This document shows positions 1 to 7,068 of a DNA stretch of 20,625 nt, in pieces. The notes beneath the pieces were generated by a model. That model was not told the DNA's origin, ran no database searches, and was given only the letters and a program-made list of their open reading frames with translations. The first letter of the stretch is position 1. Each line of letters starts with the position of its first letter. The DNA is from Candidatus Cloacimonadota bacterium (GTDB lineage Bacteria; Cloacimonadota; Cloacimonadia; Cloacimonadales; Cloacimonadaceae), in the NCBI GenBank assembly GCA_023421135.1, contig JAEZUG010000068.1:1-20625 (forward strand). Direction: 5' to 3'. A program made the position numbers and the translations under genes.

Positions 1-8
1 ACCCCGGG

Positions 9-36
9 CTTACAGATCCAACCCTTTCAGGGTTGT
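9..36 (-). repeat. Dispersed CCCTGAARGGG hairpin repeat, copy 1
   Basis: Read on the minus strand this segment begins ACAACCCTGAAAGGGTT and continues to ATCTGTAAG. It matches the pattern ACAA-N-CCCTGAARGGG-N-ATCT-N-AG seen at three other places in this window (8888-8916, 10432-10462, 10502-10530). The CCCT/AGGG arms can form a small hairpin around a GAA-type loop. No coding function is apparent. It looks like one member of a short dispersed intergenic repeat family. The rest of 1-120 (for example the TCCC/GGGA hairpin near 90-100) may belong to the same composite element, but I cannot prove that from one copy. Confidence 0.6.
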
Positions 37-184
37 CCTCTTACACAAGCATCATTTGTCATACTCAAAACTTTATCAACAGCCCGAGTCCCATCGGGAT
101 GGCAAATCAGATAGCTGCGGTGATTATTCAACGGTCTTATTAATCTGATACAAAGCTGGCTGAGCTTGTGTTCAAAGAAATTGC

Positions 185-212
185 TTGACCTGATTGGACT
201 GCTGCTTATTAT
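185..212 (+). promoter_or_regulatory. Candidate sigma-70 promoter for the outer-membrane protein gene
   Basis: TTGACC at 185-190 and TATTAT at 207-212 each match five of six positions of the -35 and -10 consensus and are separated by 16 bp. The predicted start would lie near 219-221, about 45 nt before the ATG at 265. The ribosome binding site AAGGAG (251-256 region) lies within that leader. This is a pattern match only. Confidence 0.45.
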
Positions 213-219
213 TTACATA

Positions 220-236
220 GGTGAATTGTGTTCACC
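220..236. promoter_or_regulatory. Inverted repeat at predicted transcription start (possible operator)
   Basis: GGTGAA (220-225) and TTCACC (231-236) form a perfect 6-bp inverted repeat around TTGTG. It lies directly after the candidate -10 box, where a repressor would block initiation. The arms are the same as in the palindromes upstream of the ATPase gene (9111-9126 and 9141-9160), though the centre is one base longer. It could be a regulator site or a coincidental short palindrome. Confidence 0.4.
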
Positions 237-264
237 AACTCATCAAGAAAAAGGAGTATCTGTA

Positions 265-1656
265 ATGAAACTAACCAGAATGTCCCTTGTCCTTGTCTTC
301 CTCGTGGCATTCTCCGGCTCTCTCTTTGCCGGAGGCTTTGCCCTCTCCGGAGTAGGTTCCCGTGCCATAGCCATGGGTGGAGCTTTCCGGGCTCTGGCCG
401 ATGATGGCACCTCCATGTATTGGAATCCTGCCGGCCTCGGTTTCACAAATGAAACCAATATCACCCTGGGTGGATCATTCTTCCTGCCTTCCGCAAGCTG
501 GGAAAACGATCGTGCCCTCCCCGGATACACTCAGAACGAGGAGTATGAGTCCCAGAAAAACCTCCGCATGTTCCCCTCCGTCTTTATGACCGAAGAGAAC
601 GAAGCCCGTTGGAAATGGGGTTTTTCTGTCTATGTTCCCTATGGATTGGGAAGCACTTGGGATGCTTATGAGCTACCCACTGCCGGAATGCCCGGTCAAC
701 CCGCAGGAACCACCCTTGCCTATTCAGATGGTTTTCCCGAAGATGATATGATGAGCTCTATCGCCGTGATCGATGCCCATCCTACTATCGCTTACAAAGT
801 CTTGGACAACCTCTCAATTGGCGCAGGTGCCAGCCTGATGTATGGCATGATCGACCTTCTGAAAGTGGTACCTCACAGCAGTCTCAGCTACTACGCTCCC
901 ACCACCTTCGACCTGAGCGGAACCGGTATTGGTATTGGCGCCAATATGGGTCTGCTTTACAAGCCACTGCCGCGTCTGGCTGTTGGCCTGAGCGGAAGAA
1001 TCCCCTCCAAAATAGCTCTGAAAGGCGATGCCGACGTCAAACTCTGGCTGAACCAGTTTGCCAATTACAGCGTTTGGGGAAATAACCCAGCTTTCCTGAC
1101 GCCCGCCATTTATGGCTCCACAACAGAACCGGCTGATATCACGGCCGATCTCCCCCTGCCTGCGGAAATTGGTGGAGGTCTGTCCTTTAAAGTGATGCCC
1201 AATTGGACTCTGACTGCTGATTACTCCTACACCATGTGGAGCGATCTGGACAAAGTGACAGTCAAAATGAAAGATCCCATCGTGATTCTGCAAGGTCACC
1301 CCACAATGCAGGTGACTCTGAACGAACGCGACCTGATCTTCAACTGGGAAGATACCAACAGAATCAGCCTTGGCACTGAGTATCTGCTGCCCTGCAGCGC
1401 AATTCGTGCCGGACTCTATTGGGAACAAAGCCCTATCCCGGATGAAACCATGATCCCCACTCTGCCGGATATCAACGACAAGCTCAGTCTTAACCTCGGT
1501 TATGGCAGAACTTTCGGCAGATGGAATGTGGACGTGAATGGCCAGTACACTGCTTTCAAGGAGAGAGAAGTGACCACTGCCACAACGGAAAACATGACCG
1601 GCACCTATAATGCAAACGTGATCTCTGGAAACGTGGGTATCGGCTACAGATTCTAA
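265..1656 (+). CDS. OmpP1/FadL/TodX-family outer membrane transport protein
   Basis: This encodes a 463-residue outer-membrane beta-barrel of the FadL family, whose members pass hydrophobic substrates such as fatty acids or aromatics through the outer membrane. The start is placed at ATG 265 because AAGGAG lies 8-9 nt upstream and the protein then opens with a signal peptide (residues 1-22, cleavage after SLFA). An upstream in-frame ATG at 166 would add 33 residues with no fitting leader. Right after the leader comes the family hallmark: SGVGSRAIAMGGAFRALADD followed by TSMYWNPAGLGF (residues 28-60). Many alternating hydrophobic/polar strands follow, and the C-terminus is an aromatic residue (GIGYRF), as expected for BAM-dependent barrels. 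Length fits the family. The gene stands alone, with a candidate promoter and a terminator. The transported substrate cannot be read from sequence. Confidence 0.9.
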   Translation: MKLTRMSLVLVFLVAFSGSLFAGGFALSGVGSRAIAMGGAFRALADDGTSMYWNPAGLGFTNETNITLGGSFFLPSASWENDRALPGYTQNEEYESQKNLRMFPSVFMTEENEARWKWGFSVYVPYGLGSTWDAYELPTAGMPGQPAGTTLAYSDGFPEDDMMSSIAVIDAHPTIAYKVLDNLSIGAGASLMYGMIDLLKVVPHSSLSYYAPTTFDLSGTGIGIGANMGLLYKPLPRLAVGLSGRIPSKIALKGDADVKLWLNQFANYSVWGNNPAFLTPAIYGSTTEPADITADLPLPAEIGGGLSFKVMPNWTLTADYSYTMWSDLDKVTVKMKDPIVILQGHPTMQVTLNERDLIFNWEDTNRISLGTEYLLPCSAIRAGLYWEQSPIPDETMIPTLPDINDKLSLNLGYGRTFGRWNVDVNGQYTAFKEREVTTATTENMTGTYNANVISGNVGIGYRF

Positions 1657-1679
1657 GCTAACCTGATATTACCCAAGTG

Positions 1680-1712
1680 AAGCGTCCGGATATCTGGACG
1701 CTTTTCTTTTTT
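1680..1712 (+). terminator. Rho-independent terminator after the outer-membrane protein gene
   Basis: AGCGTCC (1681-1687) pairs perfectly with GGACGCT (1696-1702), with A1680-T1703 adding one more pair, around an 8-nt loop. A T-rich run (TTTTCTTTTTT) follows immediately. It lies 24 nt after the stop codon. Confidence 0.85.
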
Positions 1713-2100
1713 ACCACAGAGAAAAAAGGGTAAAGTAGAGAGAAATTAGAATGGAGAATTTTTTACACTCTGCTATGGGGACGCTTTGCGGGTCGGTCAG
1801 GGAAATAGAAGTGGAGTTTTCTTAGGTTAAAACAGATAAAATGAGTAAAAGAGAGTTAGTGATGGACGTCTGGCTGATAGATTAAAGCCATGTATCGTAG
1901 TGTCACCCCTGGCGGGGTTTACAAAAGCGGGCAGACACACAGGTCTGCCCCTACAGGTAATACACCTGGCCTCCCAGCTCCACACCAGCCGGTATCGTCA
2001 CCACGTCCCCACGTCACCACTCACTGTTCACTCAGCAAAATATGCCTTGACACGCCACGCACCTCCCAAAAAGTGGACTTTCTAAATCTATAAAAAAAAG
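1713..2100. other. Gene-free spacer between the outer-membrane gene and rpsU
   Basis: About 390 bp with no convincing gene. It is AG-rich on the left, then holds the GGGCAGAC palindrome (listed separately), then a CACC/ACGT-rich low-complexity stretch (about 1990-2030). A TTGACA hexamer occurs at 2047-2052 but has no acceptable -10 partner at normal spacing, so I could not place the rpsU promoter. Confidence 0.6.
1929..1950. repeat. REP-like palindrome GGGCAGAC/GTCTGCCC
   Basis: GGGCAGAC (1929-1936) and GTCTGCCC (1943-1950) form a perfect 8-bp stem with a 6-nt loop. It is followed by CTACA, so the minus strand reads TGTAGGGGCAGACC. Sequences of the type TGTAGGGGCAGACC...GGTCTGCCC are familiar as intergenic palindromic repeats in several bacterial phyla. 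Only one copy is present here, so repeat status rests on that recollection. Confidence 0.5.
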
Positions 2101-2112
2101 GTGGTGATTAGT

Positions 2113-2319
2113 TTGCCGACAGTCGTAGCTAGAGATAACGAATCTTTTGACTTCCTGCTCAAACGCTTCAAGAAGAAATGCGAAAAAGCCGCTATTCTTT
2201 CCGAAATCAAGAAGCACCAGGCCTATGAGAAGCCAAGCGTTAAGAAGAAACGCGAGAATAATGCTGCCAGGCGTAAGATGATCAAAGCGCAACGCCGCAT
2301 GCAACGTTACATGAGGTAG
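2113..2319 (+). CDS. rpsU: Small ribosomal subunit protein bS21
   Basis: This encodes a 68-residue, very basic protein matching bS21, a late-assembling 30S protein near the mRNA exit and anti-Shine-Dalgarno region. After the start it reads PTVVARDNESFDFLLKRFKK, the typical bS21 N-terminus, then KCEKA and a Lys/Arg-rich tail (KKKRENNAARR...). The TTG at 2113 is chosen as start because AGGTGG (2099-2104) sits 8 nt upstream and because bS21 normally begins M-P-x-V. The in-frame GTGs at 2101 and 2104 fall inside that binding site. The gene is followed by its own terminator, so it is probably transcribed apart from cvpA downstream. A rare TTG start on a ribosomal protein may hold expression down. 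Confidence 0.93.
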   Translation: MPTVVARDNESFDFLLKRFKKKCEKAAILSEIKKHQAYEKPSVKKKRENNAARRKMIKAQRRMQRYMR

Positions 2320-2370
2320 TTGCTGGCAGTTTATTCAGCCGGAACTGGTCTTACACCAAGACAGATATAA

Positions 2371-2404
2371 AGCTACAGGGATCATGTCCCTGTATGCTTT
2401 TTTA
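2371..2404 (+). terminator. Rho-independent terminator after rpsU
   Basis: TACAGGGA (2374-2381) pairs perfectly with TCCCTGTA (2387-2394) around a 5-nt loop. AGC/GCT add outer pairs across a one-base bulge, and a run of Ts follows (2398-2403). It separates rpsU from the cvpA-mutS2-dnaG-rpoD cluster; read-through is possible. Confidence 0.85.
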
Positions 2405-2440
2405 TAGCAGAAAATAAACCAAAGAAATCAGGAGCTAAGT

Positions 2441-2989
2441 ATGGGTATCATCGATTGGTCTATCGTAGTGTTACTGGTGATCTTTTTCGCCCATGGTTTG
2501 CGCAGAGGATTTGCTACAATCATTACCCAGCTTTTGGGGTATGTCGCTGTATTCCTGCTGGTGGGTCAGTATTTCCCGCTGGTGAGGAACTCCCTGGTCA
2601 CCAAGTTTTCTTTCAACTCAGCCCTCGCCACTGTATCAGCTCTTCTGCTGATAGCCGGGCTGACCTTTATCGTGGTCAGTATCATGGTCTATGTGCTCAA
2701 CCGCACTCTGAAGGTCACCAAGCTCAGTTTTCTGAACCGCTTAATAGGCGGGCTGTTCTCGTTGCTCAATGCTCTTTTGGTGATGATGATCCTGATGGTA
2801 TTGCTGGACTACATCCCCAGCTTGTCAACAACCCTTAAAAATAAGGATACTCACTTGGCCTACGCCACTATAGACGAGCTGAAAACCAAGACTTTCAATG
2901 CCCTGAACCTCAAGCAACACATGCAAATGCTGGAAAGTAAAGTCGAGCGTAAGATCGATATCGGAATCAAAACGAATGCCAAAAAGTGA
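2441..2989 (+). CDS. cvpA: CvpA family inner-membrane protein
   Basis: This is a 182-residue integral membrane protein of the CvpA family (named for colicin V production; biochemical role still poorly defined, with envelope-stress links in other bacteria). It opens MGIIDWSIVVLLVIFFAHG with RRGF next, the characteristic CvpA N-terminus (Asp in the first helix, then a short basic loop). Four hydrophobic segments are visible at about residues 5-25, 28-48, 62-90 and 100-125, followed by a soluble basic tail. The ribosome binding site GGAG is at 2431-2434, 6 nt before the ATG. Its last 14 nt overlap the mutS2 start, implying translational coupling. A cvpA-mutS2 pairing is known from other bacteria such as Bacillota. 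Confidence 0.85.
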   Translation: MGIIDWSIVVLLVIFFAHGLRRGFATIITQLLGYVAVFLLVGQYFPLVRNSLVTKFSFNSALATVSALLLIAGLTFIVVSIMVYVLNRTLKVTKLSFLNRLIGGLFSLLNALLVMMILMVLLDYIPSLSTTLKNKDTHLAYATIDELKTKTFNALNLKQHMQMLESKVERKIDIGIKTNAKK

Positions 2990-5324
2990 GCGCTTTGCAG
3001 ACCTGGAGTATGACAAAGCGCTGGAGCAGATAGCTTCCCGAACTCATAGCAGTCTGGGACGCCTGCGGAGCTCCACGCTTCATCCTCTGTCCGATATCAA
3101 TGCCATCAAAAGGGATCTGCAACTGATCTCTGAGGTGCAAACCGCCCTCAAGGATGGGATTGAGCTCAATCTGGAGCCTTTATCCGATATCGCGCCCCTC
3201 TTTGGCGAGCAACAATCCGGGATCTATGCTTTCGAGGAGTTCTTTGAGCTCACGCAGAATCTTGCCCTGGCAAACCGCTATCACAAGAACGTGGAATACC
3301 TTCCCGAACACAGCCGGTTGGCAGGACTCTTTGGCAGGCTAAAAGCCTATCCGGAGCTAGAAAAAAGGTTTGAGCAGATTTTTGATCCCGAGGGTGACGT
3401 TAAAGACACTGCCTCTTCCGAGCTCCTTCGCATTCGCCGCTCTCTCAGTGGCCTCAGAGGCAGGATTCAGAAGACTTTGCAAGGCATGCTGCAGGATCCG
3501 CATCTGGCGAACTATCTACAGGATAAGTTTGTCACCCAGCGGGACGATCGTTATGTGCTGCCCTTCAAGGAGAGTAGCAGTTCCTTTGTGAAAGGGATAG
3601 TGCAGAGCCAATCCGGATCCGGCTCCACGCTCTACATCGAGCCGGAAGCCATCGTACCGCTCAATAACGACCTACAGATTCTTAAACAGGAAGAGAAAAA
3701 AGAGATCTTCCGCATCTTCAGCAGCTTCACAGAAGATTTCCGCTCCATCAAGAGCGATCTACTGTTCAATCAGGAAACCCTTTCCGAGCTGGATTTCCGC
3801 TATGCCTGCGGCAGATTCTGCAATAGCGTTAATGCCAATGTCCCAGCTATCTGTCCAGAACCAATCCTGGAACTCCGGGATGCCCGCCATCCGCTACTGA
3901 TCTTAAGGCTGGGTAGCCGGGAAAAGGTGATTCCCTTTGCTCTGGAGCTGGGGCTGGACTACAACCTGCTGGTGCTGAGCGGACCCAATACCGGCGGTAA
4001 AACCGTGCTGATGAAAGCATCAGGGCTGATCACTCTGCTGGCGCTTTCCGGCTTGCCAGTGCCAGTGGCTGAAGACAGCAAGATCGGGCTCTTCTCCGAG
4101 GTCTTTGCCGATATCGGAGATGATCAATCCATCGAATCCGCCCTCTCCACTTTCTCTTCGCATCTGGATAAGATCGAGAGAATGCTCTCTGGTGGAACCA
4201 CTAACAGCCTGATTTTAATCGATGAGATCGGTGCGGCCACAGATCCTCAGCAGGGAGCAGCCCTGGCCCAAGCCGTGCTGGAAGAATTCAGCCGCCAAGG
4301 CTGCAAAGGCATCGTTACTACCCATTACACTGCCCTCAAGGTCTATGCCGAACAGGCAGAGAACTGCGTTAATGCCTCCATGCAGTTTGATCTCACCAAG
4401 CTCAGCCCCACCTATAGATTTGAGATCGGCTTCCCCGGAGACAGTTTTGCCATCGAAGTGGCAGCTTCCCGCGGGCTAGCTCCGGCTCTGATAGAACGCG
4501 CCAAAGAGCTGAGTGGCAGTCAAAACCTGCAATTTACCGAGCTCCTCAAGAAGCTGGAAGCCGAAAAGAAAGCTCTGGGACGGGAACACTATGAGTATCA
4601 GCTCAAGAACCGCAATCTGGAAGCCAGACTCGGCGAGCTGGAGAGCAAAGAAGCCAGGCTGGAAGACGAGCTCAAGCAGCGCCGGCAAAAGCATCTTAAA
4701 GAGCTGCAATCCGAGCTGATCTCCCAACAGAAGATTTATCAGAGAGAACTGGATGAGCTGAAAGCCTTGGACAGAACCCAGCGTAAGACTCATTCGGAAC
4801 GTAAATTGCATACTCTACAAACACAGGTTCAGGAGATCAATGAGGAACTCACTCAGACCGCCACAGGTAGCCGTGCCAAGCTCAAAGAAGCGCGTCCCGG
4901 AGACCGGGTCTGGTTGCCCAGCTTTGAAGCCGAAGCCACAATTCTGGAAATCCGCGGCGATCAAGCCCGGGTGGATATGAACGGTATCAGCTTCAAGACT
5001 CCCCTCTCCAGCCTGTATCAGGGTGGCTCCTCTCCCAAGGTGGAGAAGCCCCAGGTGCACTCCACAGCCTATGCTCCGGCTACTGCCAGATATGAGCTGA
5101 AGCTTTTGGGGCTCACCTTTGATGAAGCGGAACCCCTGATCGATGAATTTCTGGATGCGGGAACCTTGGCCGGCTTGCACAAACTCAGGATTGTGCACGG
5201 CAAAGGCACCGGCGCCCTCCGCAACAAGGTGCGCAGCTATCTGATGAGTAAGAAACAAGTGATAGATATCGAGACTCCGTCCCCCTCAGAAGGCGGCAGC
5301 GGAGTGACGGTGGTAAAAATATAG
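2976..5324 (+). CDS. mutS2: MutS2 family ATPase with C-terminal Smr domain
   Basis: This encodes a 782-residue MutS2, a MutS paralogue lacking the mismatch-recognition domain. In studied species it suppresses recombination by acting on branched DNA, and it has also been linked to rescue of collided ribosomes. The ABC-type ATPase core shows Walker A GPNTGGKT (residues 336-343), Walker B LILIDE (412-417) and the THYTALK segment. A long Glu/Lys-rich coiled coil follows (about 510-640), then an Smr domain at the C-terminus with HGKGTG (741-746). Length matches the family. The usual LDxR/LDLHG motif at the start of the Smr domain is ELKLLG here (707-712), so the conserved Asp and Arg are absent and Smr nuclease activity is uncertain. 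It overlaps cvpA by 14 nt, and its TAG stop abuts the dnaG ATG with no gap. Confidence 0.95.
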   Translation: MPKSERFADLEYDKALEQIASRTHSSLGRLRSSTLHPLSDINAIKRDLQLISEVQTALKDGIELNLEPLSDIAPLFGEQQSGIYAFEEFFELTQNLALANRYHKNVEYLPEHSRLAGLFGRLKAYPELEKRFEQIFDPEGDVKDTASSELLRIRRSLSGLRGRIQKTLQGMLQDPHLANYLQDKFVTQRDDRYVLPFKESSSSFVKGIVQSQSGSGSTLYIEPEAIVPLNNDLQILKQEEKKEIFRIFSSFTEDFRSIKSDLLFNQETLSELDFRYACGRFCNSVNANVPAICPEPILELRDARHPLLILRLGSREKVIPFALELGLDYNLLVLSGPNTGGKTVLMKASGLITLLALSGLPVPVAEDSKIGLFSEVFADIGDDQSIESALSTFSSHLDKIERMLSGGTTNSLILIDEIGAATDPQQGAALAQAVLEEFSRQGCKGIVTTHYTALKVYAEQAENCVNASMQFDLTKLSPTYRFEIGFPGDSFAIEVAASRGLAPALIERAKELSGSQNLQFTELLKKLEAEKKALGREHYEYQLKNRNLEARLGELESKEARLEDELKQRRQKHLKELQSELISQQKIYQRELDELKALDRTQRKTHSERKLHTLQTQVQEINEELTQTATGSRAKLKEARPGDRVWLPSFEAEATILEIRGDQARVDMNGISFKTPLSSLYQGGSSPKVEKPQVHSTAYAPATARYELKLLGLTFDEAEPLIDEFLDAGTLAGLHKLRIVHGKGTGALRNKVRSYLMSKKQVIDIETPSPSEGGSGVTVVKI

Positions 5325-7058
5325 ATGGACCAAAGCTTAATAGACCAGATCAGAAATGCCAATGACATTGTGGACGTGATCGGTTCGTACATTCCGCTCA
5401 AACAGGCAGGAACGAACTATCGGGGGCTCTGTCCTTTTCATAAGGATAGCAATCCCTCGCTAAACGTGAGCCGTCCCAAGCAGATCTTCAAGTGCTTTGC
5501 CTGTGGCAAGGCCGGGAACGTCTTTGGCTTTGTGCAGGAATATGAAAAGCTTAGCTTCATCGAAGCAGCCAAGAAGCTGGCACAGCGTGCCGGGATCACC
5601 ATTCCGGATACCTATCGCACCAAAGTGGTTTCGACCAAACGCGAGCAGCTTCTCTCCGTCTATAAATCCGCCAAGGATTTCTTTGCCTCCAGCCTCTTCA
5701 ATCACGGCGATCATGTGCTGAAATATCTCAAAGACCGTTCTCTCAGCCAGGATACTGCCAAAGCGCTGGATCTGGGCTATGGCCTTAATAGCGAAAAAGC
5801 ACTGCTGAATCACCTCCTGAAAGAGGGCTATGGCGTGTCTCTGCTCAAAGAAAGCGGACTCTTTGCGGTTCATAGCGGAAATCTGGTGGATATGTTTCGC
5901 GAACGCCTCATCTTCCCCATCCACAACAGCCATGGTGAGGTTGTGGCCTTTGGAGGCAGAGTGTTGGAAGGCGACACCAGCCCCAATAAATACATGAATT
6001 CTCCTGGCACTGAGCTCTATACCAAGGGCAAGGAACTCTATGGCCTCTTCAAAACCCGCTATGAGATTGGCAAGTTCAAGTATGCCCTGGTCTGTGAAGG
6101 CTATTTTGATTTTCTCCGGCTCTATGAATCCGGTTTCACCAATTCTGTGGCCTCGCTGGGCACAGCTCTGACCGAAGATCAGGCCTATCTCCTGCAGCGC
6201 TATTCCAAGAAGATCAGAATGCTCTACGATGGAGATTCTGCCGGGATCAAAGGCGCCTACCGGGCGGGATTGATCTTCCTCTCGCGCGGCATGGAAGTGG
6301 AAATCGTGGAGCTCCCCGGTGGTCTCGATCCAGATACCTTTATCCTGCAGAAAGGCAAAGCAGCGCTGGAGCAAGAGATTGCAAGCGCCAAGCCCTTCAT
6401 GCAGTATGTGGCAGAAACCGACCGGCTGGAGCTGGGCACTCAGGAACGGATTGAGCAGATCATGGATTCTGTGCGCAAGCTTCAGGATCCCATCCACCGC
6501 GAATTGCTGGTGCGGGAATGCTCCGAGACTTTTGGGATCTCAACCGGCGCCCTGACCAAGAAACTGGCTCAAACCGCTCCCCAGCCCACCGAAGCAGTCC
6601 AGCCTGCTTTCCGGCTGGCAGAATTTGTGGAGGAGCGACAGCTTCTGGCTTTGGCGCTAAAAGACCGTGAATCCTATCTTTTGCTTGCCAAAGAGCTGAA
6701 CGAGACTTATTTTAGTAATAGGTTGTACAAAGCTATTTTCCGTTTCTTGATGGATAAAATGGCTGTGGAGGGGGGTGATAATCCTTCCTCTCTTCTGGAT
6801 AATATTGAAAATAATGAGATAAAAGAAGGCCTGACAGAACTTCTGTTTGAGGACTTGCAAGATTTGCGCTTTGATGATACCTTGAAGCAGGTAAAGATCC
6901 GGGCGATCCAGCGGAAACTGGATGATTTGGACCGGATGATAGAACGAGAGCCGCAAAACCTGGAACTCCTCAAACAGAAACAAGAGCTTTCCATCACTTA
7001 CCGGCGTATGACCAAGCGTGTGGTAAACAAAGTCCTCTTTCATAGTGGACAGAATTGA
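5325..7058 (+). CDS. dnaG: DNA primase
   Basis: This is the 577-residue bacterial primase that lays RNA primers at the replication fork in complex with the DnaB helicase. The N-terminal zinc-binding domain has Cys36, His39, Cys57 and Cys60 (CPFH...CFAC). The RNA polymerase core follows. The TOPRIM domain has catalytic Glu258 in VCEGYFD and the metal-binding Asp302-Gly-Asp304 in YDGDSAG. The last ~130 residues form the helicase-interaction domain; that portion of DNA is visibly more AT-rich than the rest. Full length. The ATG directly follows the mutS2 stop, and only a weak GGTGG-type ribosome binding site precedes it, so translation probably depends on ribosomes finishing mutS2. Confidence 0.97.
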   Translation: MDQSLIDQIRNANDIVDVIGSYIPLKQAGTNYRGLCPFHKDSNPSLNVSRPKQIFKCFACGKAGNVFGFVQEYEKLSFIEAAKKLAQRAGITIPDTYRTKVVSTKREQLLSVYKSAKDFFASSLFNHGDHVLKYLKDRSLSQDTAKALDLGYGLNSEKALLNHLLKEGYGVSLLKESGLFAVHSGNLVDMFRERLIFPIHNSHGEVVAFGGRVLEGDTSPNKYMNSPGTELYTKGKELYGLFKTRYEIGKFKYALVCEGYFDFLRLYESGFTNSVASLGTALTEDQAYLLQRYSKKIRMLYDGDSAGIKGAYRAGLIFLSRGMEVEIVELPGGLDPDTFILQKGKAALEQEIASAKPFMQYVAETDRLELGTQERIEQIMDSVRKLQDPIHRELLVRECSETFGISTGALTKKLAQTAPQPTEAVQPAFRLAEFVEERQLLALALKDRESYLLLAKELNETYFSNRLYKAIFRFLMDKMAVEGGDNPSSLLDNIENNEIKEGLTELLFEDLQDLRFDDTLKQVKIRAIQRKLDDLDRMIEREPQNLELLKQKQELSITYRRMTKRVVNKVLFHSGQN

Positions 7059-7068
7059 AGGAGCAGGG

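Noticed and set aside
1890..2093. Possible 67-codon gene upstream of rpsU
   Set aside because: It crosses the GGGCAGAC palindrome and a low-complexity stretch, has two overlapping alternative frames of similar length, and has no ribosome binding site.
2047..2094. rpsU promoter built on TTGACA at 2047
   Set aside because: No -10 match at 15-19 bp. The only TATAAA (2089-2094) is too far from it and too close to the ribosome binding site.
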